From Reticulitermes speratus (taxonomy: Eukaryota > Arthropoda > Insecta > Blattodea > Rhinotermitidae), in the NCBI GenBank assembly GCA_021186555.1, contig JAJKFL010000004.1, positions 18,752,406 to 18,816,405 on the forward strand: 64,000 nt of DNA, given 5' to 3'. The translations under genes were made by a program, and so were the position numbers. Shown here in pieces: positions 55,301 to 64,000 of this stretch (positions are counted from its first letter, which is position 1; each line of letters begins with the position of its first letter). The notes below the pieces were generated by a model. The model was not told where the DNA came from and did no database searches. It saw only the letters and a list, made by a program, of their open reading frames with translations.

Positions 55301-57198
55301 CACCTGCTCAACTACTGATTCTTCTTCCACAGGTGTTGCCTGAAATCAAAACATTTATATTGTAGGTCTGTTACTTTCAGCAATATTTTATGTACATGCT
55401 ATTTGCTGTTGTTTACACCTTTAGTGATATTGGTGTTCATTTATTGTAGATATTACTTTACACATTATATGACAGGCATAACAATTATGTCTTTCCTTCT
55501 AGTTCACTAAATACCCACCACATCAAAACCACTTTCCACATAATAGCTGTATGTTTTAAAGTAATCTGCATTCCATGTTATGTATCAATTTTTATGTTTA
55601 ATTTATGTTTAGAAACTAATGTTTACAAACATGAAACTCTGAACAAAGGTGTAGCTCCCAGATTTCAGTCCAGCAACCTTTGTGTCAGTTTACGATTATT
55701 TTGAGGTATAGTTTTCTGGTCTGAATTCCATTAATCAAAATTCTGTATGCAATCCTCGAGTCCCTACTCCTAGCTACATGTTAAATCACTCACTGCCTTA
55801 TACATTGACATAGCATGAGTGTACTATGTGATTGGTATTGTCAAGTTCTGTGTTACATCCACAAACAATCGAGTGATAAGTATTGTGTGATGCACACTGA
55901 ATTAGAAGAACTCAGCTGTGATGTTCCACAATTAACTTCCTCACACAGCTGTGCAGCAGAACTAAATCAATGAGCCACGCAAAAAATAAAGAAGTTAGGA
56001 AAACCCGAAAATCAAATAAACATCAACTGAAATATGGAACAGAAGAACTAACAAATCTGCATGAATGATGTAGCTAAAATGCTTAATTCCTGCGGAACAC
56101 AACTGTGTTGATAAAACACATGAGAAAGGGTCCAAATGTTTTAAATGAATATTTATTAATGATGTTCACTGAAAATTCACATTTCAAACCCTTAGACCCA
56201 TTACATCCAATGTAATAAAATGGGATATTTCTCGAATATTCCTGATCCCCTGCTCGAACCAACTACAAGAGAATCTAACTTCCATCAAGTGTATGTGCCT
56301 GAATTGCAATACATTATAATAGGTCTGTTACTATTGCGAGATAATTTATAGTCATGTTTGGTGTTGTTTAAAGCCTTAGAGAATGGAGATGATTTATTGT
56401 AGATATTACTTTACACATTATATGACAGGCATAACAATTATGTCTTTCCTTCTAGTTCACTAAATACCCACCACATCAAAACCACTTTCCACATAATAGC
56501 TGTATGTTTTAAAGTAATCTGCATTCCATGTTATGTATCAATTTTTATGTTTAATTTATGTTTAGAAACTAATGTTTACAAACATGAAACTCTGAACAAA
56601 GGTGTAGCTCCCAGATTTCAGTCCAGCAACCTTTGTGTCAGTTTACGATTATTTTGAGGTATATGTTTTCTGGTCTGAATTCCATTATATCAAAATTCTG
56701 TATGCAATCCTCGAGTCCCTACTCCTAGCTACATGTTAAATCACTCACTGCCTTATACATTGACATAGCATGAGTGTACTATGTGATTGGTATTGTCAAG
56801 TTCTGTGTTACATCCACAAACAATCGAGTGATAAGTATTGTGTGATGCACACTGAATTAGAAGAACTCAGCTGTGATGTTCCACAATTAACTTCCTCTAC
56901 ACAGCTGTGCCGCAGAACTAAATCAATGAGCCACGCAAAAAATAAAGAAGTTAGGAAAACCCCAAAATCTAAATAAACATCAACTGAAATATGGAACAGA
57001 AGAACTAACAAATCTGCATGAATGATGTAGCTAAAATGCTTAATTCCTGCCGAACACAACTGTGTTGATATGAAGCTTATGCAGTGAAGAACATGTCCAA
57101 ATTTTATTACTATTTATATATTTCGTACTTACCTTCGACCTCTTCTTACTCCAAAATTTCATCCTTCTCCAAAACTTCCGTTTGTTGAGGAAACCCAT
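49276..57198 (-). CDS. Predicted tail-anchored acidic coiled-coil protein (multi-exon, tandem internal exon)
   Basis: Inferred gene on the minus strand. Exon 1 (57198-57133) encodes a basic N-terminus. One or more copies of an acidic 28-29-residue exon follow (55339-55256 and 52352-52266 are in frame; others are shifted). Then come a coiled-coil-like exon (50227-50137), a short exon (49713-49656) and a last exon (49338-49276) with a membrane segment and the stop. All listed exons have AG and GT borders. The assembled product would be small, with an acidic cytosolic part and a C-terminal anchor, so an organelle-surface adaptor is possible. I do not recognise the family and assign no function. 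A single missing base near 50206 breaks the frame as assembled. Confidence 0.65.
49656..49713 (-). CDS. Tail-anchored protein gene, penultimate exon
   Basis: 58 nt with acceptor TTTCAG and donor GTAAGT. Encodes YLLQHKPVCAMWKKLCLIV, the start of the hydrophobic segment, with flanking lysines on the cytosolic side. Confidence 0.65.
50137..50227 (-). CDS. Tail-anchored protein gene, coiled-coil-like exon (frame break)
   Basis: Acceptor TTTCAG, donor GTAAGT. In phase 0 it opens EEFNQL. The rest of the exon is protein-like only one frame over: KDNGCHTNVELRKIHDEMDK followed by VLKEI, which continues in phase into the next two exons. One base missing in the TTAAGG run near 50206 would explain the switch. 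The heptad-like spacing of L, I, M and V suggests a short coiled coil ahead of the anchor. Confidence 0.65.
50336..50600 (-). mobile_element. tRNA-derived SINE, family B, minus-strand copy
   Basis: Decayed copy in an intron of the minus-strand gene (ACAGCTCCACTCATTCTTAA, GAGGCTGGGTGGGC). A partial copy of its distal part may follow at 50560-50690 in the opposite direction. Confidence 0.6.
51329..51411 (-). pseudogene. Acidic exon, copy 1 (one base short)
   Basis: 83 nt; a base is missing near the acceptor (GCAAACCTG instead of GCAACACCTG). The same KPVEEESVVEQ... sequence follows out of phase. Confidence 0.65.
52266..52352 (-). CDS. Acidic exon, copy 2 (in frame, 29 codons)
   Basis: 87 nt, phase 0 on both sides. 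Encodes VTPVEEELVVEQVDSEESKN followed by EEPIRITLE. Splice borders are identical to the other copies. Confidence 0.65.
53405..53492 (-). pseudogene. Acidic exon, copy 3 (one base long)
   Basis: 88 nt with an extra base near the acceptor (GTAACACACTGTGG instead of GTAACACCTGTGG), so it is out of frame. Splice borders are intact. Confidence 0.65.
54314..54399 (-). pseudogene. Acidic exon, copy 4 (one base short)
   Basis: Same splice borders as the in-frame copies, but 86 nt: one base is lost in the GAAGAAGAA run, giving a stop after eight codons if it is included in phase 0. Confidence 0.65.
55256..55339 (-). CDS. Acidic exon, copy 5 (in frame, 28 codons)
   Basis: Acceptor GATTTCAG, donor GTAAGG, phase 0 on both sides. 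Encodes ATPVEEESVVEQVDSEESKN followed by EPIIITLE. Because it is phase-symmetric it can be included or skipped without shifting the frame. Confidence 0.65.
57133..57198 (-). CDS. Tail-anchored protein gene, coding exon 1
   Basis: ATG at 57198-57196; encodes MGFLNKRKFWRRMKFWSKKR plus two residues, then donor GTAAGT in phase 0. The peptide is strongly basic and aromatic, like an amphipathic membrane- or nucleic-acid-contacting start. It is the first ATG downstream of a TATA-like box with no ATG between. Confidence 0.65.
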
Positions 57199-57284
57199 GC
57201 TAATCAGAGATTAAGTACAAAATTCTGATTTTTCTCTAGGAGCACTAATTCCAGGCACCTCCTCCTCTGACACTTCAACGACAA

Positions 57285-57380
57285 ACGAGACGAATCTAGA
57301 CGTTCCACTGCGTATATAGTGTTATGAATGCGCTGATTGGCTGAAGGTCACATGACTGAATAGCTGTCTACTATTGGCTG
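57285..57380 (-). promoter_or_regulatory. Promoter of the tail-anchored protein gene: CCAAT boxes and TATA-like box
   Basis: On the minus strand CCAAT motifs lie at 57377-57373 and 57340-57336, both in a similar context (CAGCCAAT). A TATATA stretch at 57318-57313 is about 115 bp before the ATG. The eL36 gene starts in the opposite direction a few hundred bases away, so this is a divergent promoter region. Confidence 0.5.
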
Positions 57381-57539
57381 AGTGTGAATTTATAGTGTTG
57401 GGTGTGTTTCAAAAGTCCTTAGGAGAATCGGCAGAGATGAAATGTGTTGAAAGTTATAACCACAGACACACTCCTACTTTTACCACGGCTCACCTATCTA
57501 CGTTCGTTACTGCGATCCACGGATGATCCACGAATCTAC

Positions 57540-57624
57540 AAAATATCGTAGTAGTGATCTGTGGTCTATGGTGTGGAGGTTTGTGCTGGAAGGTTGGTGT
57601 TGCTGTAGCTGATTTTGGTTTTGT
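57540..57624 (+). other. Possible 5' noncoding exon of RpL36
   Basis: The eL36 ATG lies two bases after a splice acceptor (TGATATTTCAG), so a 5' noncoding exon must exist upstream. A donor GTAAGT at 57625-57630 ends a GT-rich stretch that is a reasonable candidate. No other evidence. Confidence 0.35.
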
Positions 57625-58721
57625 GTAAGTTATTTAAGCGTTTAGTAACAATTGCGGTCTTGCTCGGATATATTGTACCATTTAATCCCTGTTATAATCT
57701 GAAGTAGATTGTGCTTGTGTATAAGATGTTTTGTTTTGCTGTCGAAGCTGGTAATTTTACAATGATTTCCATGTAAAAGTGGCCATAGCGGGAATAGAGC
57801 ATGTTCGTAATGACGAGCCAAGGCCAATGATCTTCGTGTAGTAAAGTATGTGTTGAATTCAGCATTGCTTCGTAGTTAATTGTTCACATAAACGTTATAT
57901 GATTTAATGCCCTGAGAATTTTAAATTGCAGCTGTTTTGTAAGTATTTTTTCCTTTCAAAATATAAGCCCACAGAAAAGTTATGATCGAAAACTGCTATA
58001 GCAAATCGTGTGTGAGCCAACATTATGCTTCACAGCAAGCACCCACAGAAGCATTAGAATTAAATGATACAGAACTCGCACAGGAGATCGAGTTGGAACT
58101 GAACTGCTTTGTGCTTCAGAGCAAGTTTCAACCCTGGTCTCGGATTTTCTATTTGAACTCGGAGATGAATCCGGCTTTTTCCTTTTCTCGTATTAAACCC
58201 CAACATTTTTATGTAACCTGCAAAGTATACCCTAATATTCAGTTGAGATAACCTACAATGTTTGTCAGACATCTCGTGTCTATTGTGATGCACTAAAGAA
58301 CCGTAACGAATTAACTTAAAAAAAATACTTGTCATTTTTGTTTAGCTATTCGTAACATCATTAACCTATTAGCATATTAAAGTTCAGTAACTGTTCTCTG
58401 AGTTACTGTTTGTCTAGGAATTCATATTCAGCACTCCTGTGACCAGGGTCTGTACCATATTGATGACATTGCTCTTCACTGCCATCCTATTGCAGCAAAG
58501 AAACCCACATGACATAGAACAGTGAAGGCAGTGCTTACTTAACCCACCCATTTTGTGCAGATGTTTTACGAACATGCAGGTGTAAAATGTTATTTGGTCT
58601 TTTTAAAGGTATGGTAAATTTATTCTTCCCGGTAAACTGAACGTTTGAGTTTTCTGTTAACCTGCCAGTTTCGTAAATGGAACATTATTACGTATTAATA
58701 ATTTGTTAATTGATATTTCAG

Positions 58722-58842
58722 GATGGCACCACGGTACGAGTTGGCAGTAGGTCTTCGTAAGGGACATAGAACTACCAAGATACGTATAGGCAAGACTAAG
58801 CAGGACAAGAAACATACTATTCGTCCATCTAGATTGAAGGGT
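58722..58842 (+). CDS. RpL36: Ribosomal protein eL36, coding exon 1
   Basis: Acceptor TTTCAG, then G and the ATG at 58723. Encodes 40 residues starting MAPRYELAVGLRKGHRTTKI, the conserved N-terminus of eL36, a protein of the large cytosolic ribosomal subunit that binds rRNA. Donor GTAAGT, phase 0. Confidence 0.95.
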
Positions 58843-59564
58843 GTAAGTTTAAAATAAAGTGCAGATTGCCAGTGTACAGATATTGCTGTTTTTTTTTTCT
58901 TTTAATAAATATTTGTCCATCACACACAACTATATATTTGGAAATCAAGAAATTGGTTAACACAATTGGATGAATCACCATAAAGTTATTGCTGTTTCAT
59001 GGTTTGCAGTGTTTTGGTTCTTATTTTAATCTGTGAATATTGTGGGCAGTAAGTGAGCTGTAAATATTTGTTCCATAATGTGAAGTACATCTTTCTAACA
59101 ACTTTCTAAGTCTTATTTTTGTTTGTCATTATTCTGCATATTTAAAGTGGGGTTCTTATTCAAGTAATATTGTGTTTACTTGAATATAAGATAGGACCAC
59201 CCTGCATATTAAATAGCGCCCCTTCACACTCTTAAATTTTCAGGAAAATACCTGTACAGAATGTTTTTAACTTTTTGCACAATTATAAGGTGACCTGCTC
59301 TGCTACCAGTTTTCAGATGATCAATTAGGAAGAAAGTTCTCATCTTATATACAGATATGTATGGTACATTTGAAAATAATTTGGAAATGCAAATATATAT
59401 CTTGGGAACAGGAGTACTCCTGCAGGAGGGTTCAGACGTAGTTCCAGAGGAAAATGCTGGTAGAAACACAGCAGTAGAAGTGGTTGTAATGTAACAAAAC
59501 TGTCCCACAAGTTAGTTGAAGGTTAATTATAAATATTCACTGCCATTGCATGCACCTGTTGCAG

Positions 59565-59699
59565 ATTCAGACAAAACACACAAAATTTGTTCGAGATCTT
59601 ATCCGAGAGGTATGTGGCCATGCCCCTTATGAGAAGCGTGCAATGGAATTGCTCAAAGTTTCAAAGGATAAGAGGGCCCTCAAGTTCTTGAAGAGAAGG
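59565..59699 (+). CDS. RpL36: Ribosomal protein eL36, coding exon 2
   Basis: Acceptor GTTGCAG, donor GTTAGT; 45 codons: [20 protein letters not shown], then [20 protein letters not shown], the eL36 signature region. Phase 0 on both sides. Confidence 0.95.
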
Positions 59700-59764
59700 G
59701 TTAGTAAAATTACATAGTATGTGTAATAATTATACTTCAGTCTCAGGACTTTCGCTATATTTAT

Positions 59765-59885
59765 TTGGTTCAGAATGAAGTTTGGTGGCAGGCTCTCGTC
59801 AACATGGTAATGAACTTCCAGATTTCATAAAAGGTGCAGAATTTCTGAATGGCTAAGCAACTCTAATTTCTCAAGTAACATGGAT
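59765..59885 (+). mobile_element. Old non-LTR 3' end fragment in RpL36 intron
   Basis: Short decayed match to the 32110-32494 unit (TGGTGGCAGGCTCTCGTCAA, ATGGTAATGAACTTCCAGAT, TTTCTCAAGTAAC), corresponding to the WRALVN-VMN end of the ORF and its 3' UTR. Confidence 0.5.
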
Positions 59886-60766
59886 TTAGTATTACTAGAT
59901 GTTTAGTTGCTGTTTAACAAAGGTACAACTATGTAAAGCTGCATTCACATGTGATTACTTGGTCTGCAGTTGTACAGTAAGGATACATTTGTGGGCAGTG
60001 TTTTGTGTGACAGTGCTCCATACAAACAGTGTGATGGTCCAAAGATAGTGATTTGCCCTTATTGTATTTTAGTTTGCCCTTGCACTGGCAGACTGATTTG
60101 AACACAACAGTGAACTTTAAGTTTGAACAAAGGGTCAAGAATTCTACAGTAGTTGAGAGAGTGTTAGCTTTTGAAGGACTATGTTAAAATTAAATTACCA
60201 AATCTAATTGACAGTATCTGTTCTGTTTTAGTTCATTTATCTCTGCATTCATCAGCTTTTGCTTCTCTTTCCTGTTTAAGAGACTGGTGGGTTAAAGTTA
60301 ACATTAAAAGAGAAGTCTGATGTTAAGTGTAAATGTTCATGACAAAGATGTGCTGTGATAAATACACATTTTCTTGGCGCAGTAAGCAGTGTTCGAAATA
60401 TTAGTCATGTTTAGAAAGGTAAGGGGAGAAAATGAATACAGTAGAGATGTTAAAATTCTGAATGAATGGTGTTGCAGTACTGATGGGAAGTCTGGCTCAC
60501 AAGTTATCATGTTAATGGCATGGAAAGGGTTTAAGGCTTCAGTAACCACAGATGTTTGCAGGGTTTATCCATTTGTAGGTTCTCTGTGTAGGATTTTTTT
60601 TTTAATAATTTGTGATTATTTTTTAATGTTTCGGTGTGAAAACTGTGCATCCATGTGTCTGTTTCAGTCACGAATAACTGTTGTAATTAACAGAATTATC
60701 ATTATACCCTGACAGTATTTCATGTCATTCTAGTAGTATATAAATTTTTGTGTGTTTTGTTTCTAG

Positions 60767-60856
60767 TTGGGCACTCATATTCGTGCTAAAAGGAAGCGTG
60801 AAGAGCTTAGCAACATCCTTACCCAGATGAGAAAGGCACAAGCCCAGGCAAAATAA
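60767..60856 (+). CDS. RpL36: Ribosomal protein eL36, last coding exon
   Basis: Acceptor TTTCTAG; encodes LGTHIRAKRKREELSNILTQ followed by MRKAQAQAK and TAA at 60854-60856. The three exons give 114 residues, the usual size for eL36, with no frame break. The basic helical C-terminus is typical. Confidence 0.95.
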   Translation: MGTHIRAKRKREELSNILTQMRKAQAQAK

Positions 60857-60882
60857 TTTCTTAATGTGATGTTTGCCCCCTT

Positions 60883-60888
60883 AATAAA
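60883..60888 (+). terminator. RpL36: Polyadenylation signal of RpL36
   Basis: AATAAA 26 bases after the stop codon, giving a very short 3' UTR, as is common for ribosomal protein genes. Confidence 0.8.
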
Positions 60889-60899
60889 TTGTGATACAA

Positions 60900-61987
60900 A
60901 TTATTAATTTTTTTTTATTTATTGTATAGGAAACCATCAAATAGAACACCAGCTGTGTTAAAGTACTTCACTTTGTTTTAGCACATCATGTTGCACTCCC
61001 TCAAGATCTTTTTAAGGAGCAGTCACAATATTTGGTGGGACACTGAAGTTTGCTGAAATGTATTTACTTCTTCTTCATGTGTGGTTGTTAATAAAACACC
61101 TACCTTATTTATCTCCATACAATATGACTCCGCTTCACAATCTCCAGTTTTCAGGAAAATACATATACAGAGGAAGATTAACTTTGTGCACAATTTAAAA
61201 TTAACCTCAATTTTTCAGTTGATGAATTATGAAAAAATTGTCTTACATTTGGGTGAATATAGTATATACACTATTAAAATATTTAAGTCTGGCATTCACT
61301 TATATAATGTATTCTGTCCTCTGTATTATTGGCTTTTAAAGTTTGTATGTATGGTTTATTGCATTTTTTGATACTGCCAACTCTGTTCTGCTGCATTATC
61401 TTTTTCAACCTTACATTGAAACCGTGGACTTGGCATTGCATGGACAGTTCCCATGCTGCCAGTCAGTATAAATACACCAGGTGTTCTGAAGGATTGGAGG
61501 TGTAAAAAAGGGAAGCTGCTATGGTTTACATGTACTTATACATTTTCTTGCTTTTTGTGGTACAGATGTACTACTAATAAATAATTGTGCTGTATATCAA
61601 CAAATTTGAGATTTTCAGTAACTACCACAGTTCAAAGTCAAGAATTTGCTATAATGACCTTAGTATCCTGTGTTAATTTCACGCTGTATTATATTTCCCA
61701 AGGCCTTGATTCTTTACTAGTACACAGCTTGGACTAATTGGAAGGCGAACGCAGTAAGCTCCACTGTAAGGTTTGTTGATCTGACCTATCCACATGAGAG
61801 CGTATCCCAGACAACTGGAATCTACACCAGCATTTTTGTGGCAACCTCAAATATTAAGTCATCCCAGTGTGTGCAGGGCTGTCTCCTGCTTAGTAAGTGG
61901 TCTTGACTGAATGTTGAACCAGACATAGTCACTGTATATATTCAAAAACAACTTCCATTGGTAGATGTGCATGCACCTGTGCACATA
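60900..61987. other. No gene seen
   Basis: AT-rich sequence; a 96-codon frame at 61081-61371 has no recognisable family. Confidence 0.4.
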
Positions 61988-61989
61988 TA

Positions 61990-62720
61990 CAAGGGTCACT
62001 CCATAATTCATGACAACTGTGGAATGTGGCAGTGTAGGAAATGAGAGTACAGAACATACATTTGAAAGGAAGTTATCTGTACTTGTAAATGTTACCATCA
62101 AATGAGGTTATATTTAAAGGAGCCAGTGGTAGGAGGCAAGCAAACCACACACATTGGATCGTGGTTTTATTGTTTTGTTGTAGCATACAGAGGGAATTTG
62201 GAACACAAAATACAACAAACTACTCATACAAACTGTTCACAACCTTCAGAGTAGTCCCTTAGGTTGTCTACAGTTCTTCCAACTATGATGGGGTGGGCAG
62301 CAAATACCATTGGCATCACTTGACATGTTCTCTGAGCCATCTCATGCCAAACTGCTGTCAGTGTCCTTTCTATGTGCAAATTATTTCCCATGGAATGGCT
62401 ACTTCAGTTTGGGAATCAAGTCGTAGTCGCATGGACCAAGGTCAGGAAAATAGGGACTGGTAAGTAAACTTTATGTCCATTGTGAAATAAGAAGACTGAC
62501 ACACCATGATCCTTGCCAACAGTTACCCACACACCAAATTACATGGTATTATGTCTCAGAAAACTATTCCCCTGCCAGTCTGTAAAATATGGACAAAAAT
62601 ATGAGATAACCTGACACTGTCAACTGCACACAACTAAATTCACCAACTGCAGGCACACAGCATCAACGTGATGAGCTGACCGAAGACAGCGTTACCTTCT
62701 GTGACTGTGTCTCAGTAAAA
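61990..62720 (-). mobile_element. mariner transposon relic
   Basis: The left edge is TA followed by CAAGGGTCACTCCATAATTC, a mariner-type terminus. On the minus strand near 62460-62400 the frame reads SPYFPDLGPCDYDLIPKLK, the third-Asp region of mariner transposases (usual form PDLAPCDF-L-P-LK). The rest is decayed and the right terminus was not found. Confidence 0.65.
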
Positions 62721-64000
62721 CTATAACCTAAAAGTCTATCGATTACAAGGTTAGATTTGTTTTTATTTGACAATGCTTTCAAATACTAAGACTATATTAA
62801 AAATTCCAGTATGGAGCACTGGAAAAATTATGAAACTAAATAACTTGGAGAAAAACCTGTCGCTTGGCCACAACAAATGCCACGTGGATCAGTCTGGGAT
62901 TGAACCCAACCTTGGCATGACCTCCTAGATATAGGCCTATGAGTTCATGTCTGTGTTTTCGTAGATATAAAGGTAAATCTGTCCGTGTGCTTAATCCAGC
63001 ACCATGGTGGGAAGATGTGGGCAGGGTGGAGTATAGCACCATGAAGTCTTAAATCTTGGTACTACATAGGGAAGTAATACAGACTGTGGGCTGGACTCAT
63101 TTGTCATGTACCACTGAACTATATTTATCGTTACTCAAATGCCGACAATTTGAAATAATGTTATTTGTGGAGGAATGACACAGCCTGCAGACACTACAGC
63201 ACTACACTACACCGCACTTTGGACACATCGCACTGTGCCCTGCCACACTGCAGATCACATTTCACATTTACAAGCACAGATCCTATCCACTTCAGGCCAC
63301 ACACACGTGTACACACAGAAGTAGGACATCTTTTTACTTAATGTCCGTACACCTGGATATAACCACACTGTTACAACACACTTTGATGTGTGTAAATCCT
63401 CATGATCCTGACAAATAGCATTATTCCACCAGTAGACATTAGCACAAGCAGCAAAACTGACAGCTGATCAGTTCATTTTACCCCATCTTCTGAGTCATGT
63501 GTGGGTGGATGGCTCGTAATTTTACGTAATATTACGTAAGACGTAATAAAGCCGGTATCCTTTCTTTCTTGATTCTCCCTCTCCGTTTCCCATAATTCCG
63601 TCTACCACGTGACCCTCCCCTCCTGCTTCTAGGAAGGTACGACCTACGGACTTGTAGTGAGGCAAGTCACTTGCTTAGGGACCGTCGGGGAAAGAGGTAA
63701 CTTCCAAATCGTTTTTCGATCTTTGTAATTCAAAATTATTGTTCGGTGTCTTTGCCCCGGCAGGTAGGCAACTGGGTGCCTGTTATTATTTTGAGGGATT
63801 TTATTTGCTTAAACTGATTTCCTGTGTATTTTGGAGTGAGAACTTGTTAAATTGTTATTATTTTTTTTTTTTAGAGTTTAGTGTTTATTAAATTTTGTTT
63901 AGTTGGATTTGATAGTTTTCTTGTTGCTGCTGTAAGACATACTGCTTGGATACCCCATTCCAACTGGCGAGCATCGTAAACATAACACACGAACCAGAGA
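62721..64000. other. No gene seen
   Basis: CA-rich stretches (about 63180-63320) and AT-rich sequence; nothing recognisable. A gene could begin beyond the window. Confidence 0.4.

Larger units (their letters stand above)
51245..57068 (-). repeat. Tandem array of about six 0.91-1.14-kb units, each carrying one exon copy
   Basis: The unit landmark ATGAGTGTACTATGTGATTG recurs at 51888, 53028, 53941, 54879, 55815 and 56770, giving steps of about 1140, 913, 938, 936 and 955 bp. The first step is longer because unit 2 holds an extra stretch of about 200 bp (52607-52815). Each unit contains one acidic exon with its splice sites plus intron. Units are almost identical over most of their length, apart from scattered single-base indels and one scrambled segment (56117-56395). 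The repeated 60-68-codon plus-strand frames in the units are intronic, not genes. Confidence 0.92.

Noticed and set aside
51888-56976. Repeated 66-68-codon plus-strand frame beginning MSVLCDWYCQVLCYIH in five or six copies
   Set aside because: It lies in the intron part of each tandem unit, antisense to the gene; its repetition follows from the array and there is no family resemblance or promoter.
57982-58251. 89-codon plus-strand frame between the RpL36 promoter and its first coding exon
   Set aside because: Falls in the presumed 5' UTR intron of RpL36; no splice or homology support.

Overview
The window is eukaryotic nuclear DNA, most likely from an insect with a large, transposon-rich genome. 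The evidence is spliced genes with GT-AG introns, an AT-rich background, tRNA-derived SINEs, mariner, Tigger/pogo, Jockey-type, RTE-like and Penelope-like elements. A polyneopteran such as a cockroach, termite, stick insect or orthopteran fits the element mix, but this is an inference and no marker here proves it. There are no operons and no prokaryotic features.

Layout: 1-19 kb is almost gene-free. It holds tRNA-derived SINEs (family A at 1.5, 6.0 and 11.7 kb; family B at 8.3 and 10.5 kb plus fragments), old non-LTR 3' ends, simple repeats, and three palindromic repeats at 7.0, 13.9 and 15.2 kb. The palindromes look like Penelope-type termini, and the one at 13.9 kb carries a canonical hammerhead ribozyme core. 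From 19.2 to about 44.2 kb on the + strand lie exons of an NSD-family (H3K36 methyltransferase-like) gene with its N-terminal PWWP domain. The first coding exon is split by a 2.45-kb non-LTR insertion, the last two exons are frameshifted, the last also carries a Tigger-like MITE, and no PHD or SET exons follow. I read it as a decaying, intron-containing partial copy. Its introns hold a full-length 5.2-kb Jockey-like retrotransposon with two intact ORFs and a 12-bp target duplication (26525-31706), mariner relics (one with a Tigger element nested inside it), and SINEs.

At 45.9-49.0 kb a low-complexity AACTTACTT-type tract is interrupted by a Penelope-like element built as a 1-kb near-perfect inverted repeat around a 250-bp spacer; hammerhead-like motifs lie near both outer ends. 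From 57.2 down to 49.3 kb on the - strand is a small multi-exon gene for a predicted tail-anchored protein: a basic N-terminus, an acidic 28-29-residue exon present in about six tandem genomic copies, a coiled-coil-like segment and a C-terminal membrane anchor. Its promoter is divergent from that of ribosomal protein eL36 (RpL36), whose three coding exons (58723-60856, +) are intact. The rest to 64 kb holds a mariner relic and otherwise no recognisable gene.

The two points most worth following up are the tandem internal-exon array (51.2-57.1 kb), which contains one locally scrambled copy, and the recurrence of palindromes with hammerhead cores. Several single-base frameshifts could be assembly errors or real decay; RpL36 and the large transposon ORFs are intact, which argues against uniformly poor sequence.
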